DNA of 5,631 bases from an uncultured Bacteroidota bacterium (GTDB lineage: Bacteria; Bacteroidota; Bacteroidia; Chitinophagales; Chitinophagaceae). The notes under the pieces were generated by a model. It ran no database searches. It was not told the origin of the DNA and worked only from the letters and a program-made list of their open reading frames with translations. Of the stretch, positions 1 through 4,436 are shown piece by piece. The stretch is taken from assembly GCA_903851455.1 (NCBI GenBank), contig CAINOM010000325.1, positions 1 to 5,631 on the forward strand. Reading direction: 5' to 3'. A program made the translations under genes and the position numbers. Within the stretch, counting starts at the first letter, position 1. Each line of letters starts with the position of its first letter.

Positions 1-113
1 GCAGTAACGGTTTGTTATTATTTTTACTACGTTTGAATAGCCCCATATTTTTGTGTTTTGGTCGTTCTTAACCAAAGGTATGGCCGCTATTCAGGCAAAA
101 AAGTTTCGGATAG
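1..113. other. 5' flank with no convincing gene
   Basis: No reading frame here supports a gene. In the frame of the downstream YD-repeat gene there are stops at 69-71 (TAA) and 111-113 (TAG). A 20-codon frame opens with ATG at 80 and ends at 142 in a different frame; it resembles nothing I know, and the AAAGG before it sits only one base from the ATG, too close to act as a ribosome binding site. Frame 1 is open from the window edge to a TGA at 34-36, too short to judge as the tail of an upstream gene. Confidence 0.6.
28..35 (+). promoter_or_regulatory. Candidate -7 promoter element (TACGTTTG)
   Basis: TACGTTTG matches the Bacteroidota -7 consensus TAnnTTTG at every fixed base. The nearest upstream TTTG (11-14) is only 13 bp away, shorter than the usual roughly 17-23 bp gap to the -33 TTG, so the match is partial. 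It would start transcription near position 42, about 70 bases before the YD-repeat frame. It may be a chance match in AT-rich DNA. Confidence 0.25.
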
Positions 114-719
114 TTGTGGTCGCAAGTGACATTCAAGTATGACGACAAGGGAAGAAAAATAGAGCAGAATGAAGCAAGTGAAAAAAAGGAGGATTCGAGA
201 AAGATCATTTACACCTATGACGACAAGGGTAACGAGACGGGAGAGGACGAGCATTTTGGTAATGGCAGGGAGTGGATAACAAACTTTAAGTATGATGACA
301 AAGGCCGGCAGACTGAGTATACGCAACGAGATCCTGCGGGTAAGTTACAGATGAAAATGACCCAGGAATATGATGATGCCGGAAACAGGACAAGCGGCAC
401 TACCTTTATGAGGGACACACTTGCCGGTGATAAATGGACTGCGAAAAATGACAGCAAAGGAAGGTGTATTGAGTTGCTGAGTTATGCTGCAGATGGTTCG
501 ATCCGCTCTAAAAATATCATGAAGTACGACGACTGGGATAATATGATCGAAGACCTTCACTACAGGCCGGATGGGAACATAGATACTGCAGGCTGGAACA
601 CCTATACCGAGTTTGACTATGACAGTCACGGAAACGCGATCAAAGAGACATCATATAAACTAAAAGCGGGCAAGAAAGTGATGACCGGTGTAGCGGAGAA
701 AAAGTATGAATATTATTAA
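114..719 (+). CDS. YD/RHS-like repeat protein, probably 5'-truncated
   Basis: The 201-residue frame is built of YD-type repeats: YDDKG or close variants begin at residues 9, 35, 60, 86, 138 and 169, with a degenerate copy at about 111 (KNDSKG). The spacing is mostly 25-26 residues. The DNA echoes this: TATGACGACAAGGG occurs at 138 and again 78 bp later at 216. Such repeats build beta-rich extracellular or wall-associated structures in RHS/YD proteins, often in secreted Bacteroidota proteins. Here the frame has no signal peptide, starts in mid-repeat, and its only early starts are TTG at 114 and GTG at 126. An in-frame TAG lies directly upstream (111-113) and there is no ribosome binding site. 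The first ATG is residue 80 (351). I read it as the C-terminal part of a once longer secreted protein, either a pseudogene or a frameshifted gene. The C-terminus (KYEYY) looks natural. No toxin or core RHS domain is visible, so its function is unknown. Confidence 0.6.
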   Translation: MWSQVTFKYDDKGRKIEQNEASEKKEDSRKIIYTYDDKGNETGEDEHFGNGREWITNFKYDDKGRQTEYTQRDPAGKLQMKMTQEYDDAGNRTSGTTFMRDTLAGDKWTAKNDSKGRCIELLSYAADGSIRSKNIMKYDDWDNMIEDLHYRPDGNIDTAGWNTYTEFDYDSHGNAIKETSYKLKAGKKVMTGVAEKKYEYY

Positions 720-739
720 CCCCCCAACCTCTGAAGGGG
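720..739. repeat. C-run/G-run pair immediately after a stop codon
   Basis: Six C residues (720-725) follow the TAA stop of the YD-repeat gene and are matched by GGGG at 736-739 across a 10-base loop. Short C-run...TGAAGGGG elements of this look are familiar to me from gene ends in Bacteroidota genomes, where they recur in intergenic DNA; that is recollection, not a search. The stem is only 4 bp with no T-tract, so it is weak as a terminator by itself. Confidence 0.3.
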
Positions 740-760
740 CTTCGCCGGTGAATATAGGTT

Positions 761-779
761 CAGCTGACAGCTGGTTTTT
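761..779 (+). terminator. Candidate intrinsic terminator of the YD-repeat gene
   Basis: CAGCT (761-765) pairs with AGCTG (769-773) around a 3-base loop GAC, followed by one G and a run of five T (775-779). A short stem with a U-tract, 41 bases after the stop codon, fits a Rho-independent terminator for the plus-strand gene. The stem is only 5 bp and part of it is the self-complementary CAGCTG, so strength is uncertain. Confidence 0.4.
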
Positions 780-802
780 GTCGTAGCACACGCCCCGAAA
801 CG

Positions 803-832
803 CGCAGAGACGCCAGGCATGGCGTGTCTGCG
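803..832. repeat. 30-bp near-perfect palindrome between convergent genes
   Basis: The 12-base arms CGCAGAGACGCC (803-814) and GGCGTGTCTGCG (821-832) pair except for one G-G mismatch (809/826). One more A-T pair (815/820) closes a 4-base loop. No T-run follows on either strand. The GC-rich GCAGAGACGC theme resembles interspersed palindromic (REP/MITE-like) elements I recall from Bacteroidota and cyanobacterial genomes. A role as a bidirectional transcription end or mRNA 3' stabiliser for the two converging genes is possible. A second copy of the arm sequence, ACACGCC at 788-794, can pair perfectly with 821-827, so two exclusive foldings exist. Confidence 0.6.
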
Positions 833-857
833 ACCTGATGAATATATTCGGTAAACG

Positions 858-910
858 CTCTTATCTCTTATCTCTTATCTCTTATCTCTTATCTCTTATC
901 TCTTATCTCT
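858..910. repeat. Heptanucleotide tandem repeat (CTCTTAT), 7 full copies plus 4 bases
   Basis: Seven exact copies of CTCTTAT fill 858-906, followed by a partial CTCT (907-910), with no mismatch. Read on the minus strand the unit is ATAAGAG. Because 7 is not a multiple of 3, each minus-strand frame meets a TAA once every 21 bp. The array thus overlaps the 3' end of the Sel1-repeat gene and provides its stop codon (898-896). The plus strand carries no stop in any frame. Perfect copies suggest a young or slippage-prone array. Confidence 0.97.
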
Positions 911-2302
911 CACATCCCTTGTTTCCTTGCTGTCACTGCGCGTTTCTCCCATTGCATCTTCGGGCTTTTCACCTTCCTTGGCTTTAGCTTTCCACTCTAC
1001 CGCCTTTGCATGGTTGCGGGCTACGCCCTGGCCGTTTTCGTAGAAGTCGGCTATGGTGCGCATAGCCACGCGGTCGCCCTTTGCTGCGGCCTTCATGATC
1101 CATTCAAAACCTTTTTTATCATCCTGCAATACACCCAGGCCGTTGGCATATAAGTAACCTACATTGTAGTAGCCGGTGGGGTTGCCCTTGTCTGCCGATC
1201 TCATAGACCAGGTCATGGCCTTGGTATAGTCGCGCTTGGTGGCATTTTCTTTGTTGGTGTATATAAAGCCTATGCCAGCCATCATGCCAGCATCGTTCAC
1301 CTTGTCTGCCGCGTCTTCCAGCCATTTCAGGAGTGTTTCCATATCATTGGACTGCAGGTTGCCTGAGCCGTAGAGGTCAAACAATTCATCGATGGCCTCG
1401 TTCTCTTTTATGTTGTGTTTTATAAGAATGTCTGCACTTTTCATGAGCAGGTTCATCGCCTTTGGGTAGTTATGCTCCACGCCTACGGCCTCTGTGTAGA
1501 AACCTGCCAGGAAGAAGCATGCGTCCACATCGTCCTGGTCTGCATATTTTTTCATCCAGTCGGCTATTGGCTTCATATCCACGTCCTTGCACTTACCTTC
1601 CATGGCTATTTCGCCCACGGCCGGCAACGATCCAGTATCGCCCAGGTCCCTTGCCTTCATGTACCACTCCATCGCCTTTTTGCAGTCATTGCCGAGTTCA
1701 GGTGTGCGGTAGAAAACAGCAAGGTCGGCAGCTGCGAACGGATCACCTGTTTCTGCAGCTTTCTGCAGCCACCTGCTTGCGGCCAGTACATCTTTTGGCA
1801 CGCCATTTCCTTTTGCGTAGCACAGTGCCAGTGAATTCATAGCTTCTGTACTTCCCTTTTCAGCCGCGGCCTGGTAGTTCTTCATTGCCTCAGCCATGTC
1901 TTTCTTCACGCCATTGCCTTCCTCATACATCATTCCTATCTCGTTCATCGCGATAGAATTCCCCTTCTTGGCTGCTTTAGTAAATAGTGCCAGCGCTTTT
2001 ACGGGATCTTTCTTACCGCCCTTTCCGGCCAGGTTTATCATGCCTAGCTGCACCATAGCGCCGGTATGGCCTTTATCTGCCGCTTTCTGCAGCCATACTT
2101 TTGCTTTCACAAAATCTTCCGGCATTCCCTGGCCATAGCAGTAATACAAACCCATATGAAACATAGCAGCAGTGTCGCCCTTGGCGGCGCGCGCTTTGTC
2201 GTGTGCTATTTCTGCAGCATCTGGTGCAGGTGCGGTCTTTGAGGGTTGGGCGTAGCAAAAAACGTTGCAAAATACTAAGGCAAAAATGATAATATACTTC
2301 AT
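896..2302 (-). CDS. Secreted Sel1-repeat (SLR/TPR-like) protein
   Basis: This 468-residue protein starts with a Sec signal peptide: K2, a hydrophobic stretch at about 4-16, and likely cleavage after YA18 before Q19. No proper lipobox is present (the residue before C12 and C16 is F), so it is probably soluble in the periplasm or secreted. From about residue 44 to 445 it consists of about eleven 36-residue Sel1-like repeats, each of the form AM..LG..Y..G.GV..D..KA..W..KAA.KG. Repeats 1-4 and the last two are textbook copies; those near 223-258 and 296-336 are degenerate. The family forms alpha-helical solenoids that act as protein-interaction adaptors; no enzyme domain is seen. The tail after 445 is charged and ends in RDKR, which is encoded inside the heptamer array. 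The ATG overlaps the stop of the flavin reductase gene, with no visible ribosome binding site, so translation is probably coupled. Partner unknown. Confidence 0.93.
   Translation of the reverse strand: MKYIIIFALVFCNVFCYAQPSKTAPAPDAAEIAHDKARAAKGDTAAMFHMGLYYCYGQGMPEDFVKAKVWLQKAADKGHTGAMVQLGMINLAGKGGKKDPVKALALFTKAAKKGNSIAMNEIGMMYEEGNGVKKDMAEAMKNYQAAAEKGSTEAMNSLALCYAKGNGVPKDVLAASRWLQKAAETGDPFAAADLAVFYRTPELGNDCKKAMEWYMKARDLGDTGSLPAVGEIAMEGKCKDVDMKPIADWMKKYADQDDVDACFFLAGFYTEAVGVEHNYPKAMNLLMKSADILIKHNIKENEAIDELFDLYGSGNLQSNDMETLLKWLEDAADKVNDAGMMAGIGFIYTNKENATKRDYTKAMTWSMRSADKGNPTGYYNVGYLYANGLGVLQDDKKGFEWIMKAAAKGDRVAMRTIADFYENGQGVARNHAKAVEWKAKAKEGEKPEDAMGETRSDSKETRDVRDKR
2299..2302 (-). other. ATGA overlap: stop/start coupling of two genes
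   Basis: On the minus strand the four bases ATGA contain the start codon of the Sel1-repeat gene (2302-2300) and the TGA stop of the FMN reductase gene (2301-2299). The 18 bases before the ATG show no Shine-Dalgarno-like stretch. This layout is the classic signature of co-transcription and translational re-initiation. Confidence 0.9.
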
Positions 2303-2859
2303 AATAAGTCTGGTTCTGATCTGAGATCGTTGATAAAGGTATCCATTATATTTTTTATGGCCTCCAGGGTAGCCGTGTCTGTTACTTCCCCGTTAGCGTT
2401 CATCTTGGCGCGTATATAAGGTAGGAGCAAGGTCCCTTTATCTGCCACCCGTGCAGAGAGTGCCGTAAGTGTAAGTAACAAAGATGCATGTGCTTTGTCG
2501 CCACCGGTAGCTGCAGTGATAAGCGCTACAGGCTTGTTCACAAATTCACCGGTCGACACTGTCCAGTCGAGCGCGTTTTTTAAGGAGCCCGGTACACCAA
2601 AGGCATACTCAGGTGTGCAGATGAGCACTCCATCTGCGTCTCTCACAAATTTCCTGAAGTTGACCACTTCCGGTGCCGGGTCATCACTGCCATCGAAATG
2701 GGGCAACGAGCCGAGGCCCTCATAAATAATGAAGTCCACCTCGCCTGCCACAAGCGTCGCTGCGGTATTGATCACCGCATTGTTGGAAGAATTGGAGCGC
2801 AGGCTGCCGGAGATGGCAAGTATGTGTTTTTTGTCTTTTGTTTGTTGCGTATTGTTCAC
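2299..2859 (-). CDS. NADPH-dependent FMN reductase family protein
   Basis: A flavodoxin-fold oxidoreductase of the NADPH-dependent FMN reductase family (SsuE/ChrR/YieF-like), expected to bind FMN and reduce flavin, quinones or similar acceptors with NAD(P)H in the cytoplasm. The frame shows the N-terminal strand and phosphate-binding loop (HILAISGSLRSNSSN) and the family signature PEYAFGVPGSLKNALDW, followed by a LITAATGG strand-loop. I chose the GTG at 2859, giving 186 residues, because family members are usually about 180-190 long and begin a few residues before the HILAISGS strand. The frame stays open to an ATG at 2916 and a GTG at 2943, which would add 19 or 28 residues that look unlike the family. 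None of the starts has a strong ribosome binding site. It is first in a probable operon with the Sel1 gene. The true substrate cannot be told from the sequence. Confidence 0.9.
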   Translation of the reverse strand: MNNTQQTKDKKHILAISGSLRSNSSNNAVINTAATLVAGEVDFIIYEGLGSLPHFDGSDDPAPEVVNFRKFVRDADGVLICTPEYAFGVPGSLKNALDWTVSTGEFVNKPVALITAATGGDKAHASLLLTLTALSARVADKGTLLLPYIRAKMNANGEVTDTATLEAIKNIMDTFINDLRSEPDLL

Positions 2860-2974
2860 TGTAAGAAATGGGCGGCAAGATACACCCGCACTCCATATAT
2901 AACAAAATCGCAGCATTTTTTTAACATCAAAAATTTTATCCACATGGAAGCCTTATTTATTAACAGGCGTCTTT

Positions 2975-3001
2975 TTTGTCGTGGAAATTATGCTAGGTTT
3001 G
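2975..3001 (+). promoter_or_regulatory. Candidate promoter for the 281-residue unknown gene
   Basis: TAGGTTTG (2994-3001) is a perfect TAnnTTTG -7 element, and TTTG (2975-2978) could be the -33 element, although the 15-bp gap is a little short. Transcription would begin near 3008, leaving a leader of about 16 bases that contains an A-run (3012-3017), the usual kind of leader in Bacteroidota. The TAG inside the motif is also the nearest upstream in-frame stop, which fixes ATG 3024 as the start. Confidence 0.5.
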
Positions 3002-3023
3002 TGTATACGCTAAAAAAGTATCT

Positions 3024-3869
3024 ATGCAGTATTTGTCAGGGGCATTCAAAGCATCAGGCTTCTTTACCAAAGAGTTTGACAGGATATTTGCAACGCAGCC
3101 TTTTGATAAACCCAATATTCTTGAGTACATAAATGTTTGTACAAAAGAGATACTGTCGCGGGCGCAAGCCAAATACCCACTGCAGGGATTGACATTTATT
3201 AACCCGGTGTTTATCGTTAACCGGGAAATTTACCCGGTGCCCGAGCTCCCGGGCGACAGGCGCATCATAGATCTGGCGTACGAATCTTTTGGTCTTGTTA
3301 ATTCCCGCACCATTGTTCCGCTGTCATTAAAAGTGCTGGACAACAGGATGTTCGGTCTTGTCCTTTATTTTAATGATAACTACAAAGGACAGGAGTATAT
3401 GACCTTCAGGACGTTCGACCTGGCCAATACCACCGGCAGCAATGCTGATAAGCTAAACGAAGCTTTTCTTGTTGACAACGTAGCCCATCTCGAAATAGAT
3501 ATCGATAAAGTCACCGACGATTTTAATAAGCTGGCTGCAGAGTTTGAATTGTCGACCACTAAGGAGAAAATGCAGTTGTATAAGACGTTCATGCTGTATA
3601 AGAATATGGCCCGCCTGTCTGATACCGGCATGTTCTTTTCTTTTATCAATAATTACAACCAGGCGGTATCATTTTTCAATTGCCTGTTCACAGTGGTGTC
3701 AGAAAAACCTTTTACTGAAGAGGAATTGCTGGATTTCGCGCTGATCGTAGATGCTATGTCTGCCCCTGTGGCCGGTTTCTACAGTGATCCGAAAGGTGTA
3801 AGCGTAGAGACCATGGCAAAGCGCAATGTTCTTAAGTCTGTGTTGGAAAATAGCTTTAAGCAGGCATAA
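3024..3869 (+). CDS. Conserved-looking protein of unknown function, 281 residues
   Basis: I do not recognise this protein. It is about 32 kDa, with no signal peptide, no transmembrane stretch and no cysteine-rich or P-loop motif, so it is predicted to be cytoplasmic. The first half (about 1-160) mixes strands and helices, with strand-like runs LTFINPVFIVN (56-66) and RMFGLVLYFN (108-117). The second half looks mostly helical, with an acidic amphipathic run near 155-190 and a FTEEELLDFALIVDAM helix (230-245) leading to a basic C-terminus (VLKSVLENSFKQA). The start is secure: ATG 3024 is the only start after the in-frame TAG at 2994. Codon use and composition resemble the neighbours, and the frame is long and clean with no competing frame, which supports a real gene. 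It has a candidate promoter of its own and lies 69 bp before the phosphatase gene. Confidence 0.85.
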   Translation: MQYLSGAFKASGFFTKEFDRIFATQPFDKPNILEYINVCTKEILSRAQAKYPLQGLTFINPVFIVNREIYPVPELPGDRRIIDLAYESFGLVNSRTIVPLSLKVLDNRMFGLVLYFNDNYKGQEYMTFRTFDLANTTGSNADKLNEAFLVDNVAHLEIDIDKVTDDFNKLAAEFELSTTKEKMQLYKTFMLYKNMARLSDTGMFFSFINNYNQAVSFFNCLFTVVSEKPFTEEELLDFALIVDAMSAPVAGFYSDPKGVSVETMAKRNVLKSVLENSFKQA

Positions 3870-3926
3870 GTACTGCCGCAATTATCAGTCTGTAAATTAT
3901 CTACACCAAATTCCCTCAAAGCATAT

Positions 3927-3934
3927 TAGTTTTG
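3927..3934 (+). promoter_or_regulatory. Candidate -7 element (TAGTTTTG) four bases before an ATG
   Basis: TAGTTTTG matches TAnnTTTG exactly and ends four bases before the phosphatase ATG at 3939. With transcription starting about 5-7 bases after the G, the mRNA would begin at or beside the start codon, so the gene may be leaderless. No clear -33 TTG lies 17-23 bp upstream. The TAG of the motif is also the closest in-frame stop. Confidence 0.45.
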
Positions 3935-3938
3935 CGCC

Positions 3939-4394
3939 ATGCGCATACTGATGGTCTGCCTCGGTAATATTTGTCGCTCGCCAATTGCGGAGGGCGTAAT
4001 GAGGCATAAGGTAAAAGAACATGGACTGGACTGGGTGGTAGAGTCTGCCGGTACAGAATCATATCATATAGGCGAAGCACCGCACCGGTTCTCGCAAAAG
4101 ATATGCATGCAGCATGGCATTGATATCTCGCACCAGCGCGCAGCGAAATTTACCGCAGACAGTTTTGCAAACTATGATAAGATATACGCTATGGCTGCCG
4201 ATGTCTATGAAGAGATGAAACACATAGGCGGCAAACATGCCGATATGAGCAAGGTGGAACTGTTCCTGAACGAACTGCACCCGGGAAAAAATGAATCGGT
4301 ACCTGATCCGTACTATGGCGAAGAAAGCGGCTACCTGCAGGTGTATGACCTGATCAATAAAGGATGTGACGCGATCATAAAAAACATTAGGTAA
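3939..4394 (+). CDS. Low-molecular-weight protein tyrosine phosphatase
   Basis: A complete 151-residue LMW protein tyrosine phosphatase, the usual family size (about 150-160). The phosphate-binding loop CLGNICRS (C7 to S14) lies at the very N-terminus: C7 is the nucleophile and R13 binds the phosphate. The general-acid loop VPDPYYG supplies D123, followed by the paired tyrosines typical of the family. SAGT (36-39) and the SHQRAAKF segment (64-71) are also family landmarks. These cytoplasmic enzymes hydrolyse phosphotyrosine; in bacteria they often oppose tyrosine kinases of exopolysaccharide export, but no kinase or capsule gene is in this window, so the substrate is open. Where many members have MD after the central strand, this one has MAAD (85-88), probably a lineage variant. 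ATG 3939 is the only start after the in-frame TAG at 3927. Confidence 0.95.
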   Translation: MRILMVCLGNICRSPIAEGVMRHKVKEHGLDWVVESAGTESYHIGEAPHRFSQKICMQHGIDISHQRAAKFTADSFANYDKIYAMAADVYEEMKHIGGKHADMSKVELFLNELHPGKNESVPDPYYGEESGYLQVYDLINKGCDAIIKNIR

Positions 4395-4407
4395 CAAGTA
4401 GTTTTTT

Positions 4408-4435
4408 GAATTTTTACTTTTGAATTTTGAATTGA
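4408..4435 (+). repeat. Degenerate 7-bp periodic AT-rich repeat upstream of hisS
   Basis: Read from 4408 the DNA falls into exact 7-base steps: GAATTTT, TACTTTT, GAATTTT, GAATTGA; the preceding GTTTTTT (4401-4407) continues the phase. Runs of GAATTTT are, from memory, frequent in intergenic DNA of Bacteroidota. Here the second, variant unit plus the first G of the third makes the -7 promoter motif. Confidence 0.55.
4415..4422 (+). promoter_or_regulatory. Candidate -7 element for hisS (TACTTTTG)
   Basis: TACTTTTG matches TAnnTTTG exactly and would place the transcription start near 4429, leaving a leader of about 8 bases before the hisS ATG at 4437. No TTG is found at the expected distance upstream. 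The region lies in a 42-bp gap after the phosphatase gene, so hisS may also be read through from upstream. Confidence 0.45.
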
Positions 4436-4436
4436 A

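Noticed and set aside
80..142. 20-codon frame starting with ATG at 80, considered as the lost N-terminus of the YD-repeat gene through a one-base shift
   Set aside because: It ends at 142 and could join the YD frame only by a shift after the TAG at 111-113. The peptide is not a clear signal peptide, so there is no positive support.
114..719. Polymorphic RHS toxin with its cargo domain
   Set aside because: Only weak YD repeats are present. There is no RHS core signature or C-terminal toxin, and no immunity gene follows.
858..910. CRISPR or phage attachment site interpretation of the repeat array
   Set aside because: The unit is 7 bp with no spacers, and there are no cas, integrase or tRNA sequences nearby; it is a simple tandem repeat.
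1415..1842. Two overlapping plus-strand open frames of 126 and 139 codons
   Set aside because: They lie opposite the Sel1-repeat gene, whose repeat pattern is unmistakable. Their translations are cysteine-, histidine- and proline-rich without any family pattern.
2904..2930. Minus-strand promoter for the flavin reductase (TTG, 17 bases, CGATTTTG)
   Set aside because: The -7 part lacks the TA of TAnnTTTG, and no exact match exists on this strand between 2820 and 2994, so I could not support a promoter call.
2698..3132. Plus-strand frame of 144 codons spanning the divergent promoter region
   Set aside because: It overlaps the FMN reductase gene on the other strand and the start of the 281-residue gene in another frame, runs through the promoter, and has no recognisable content.
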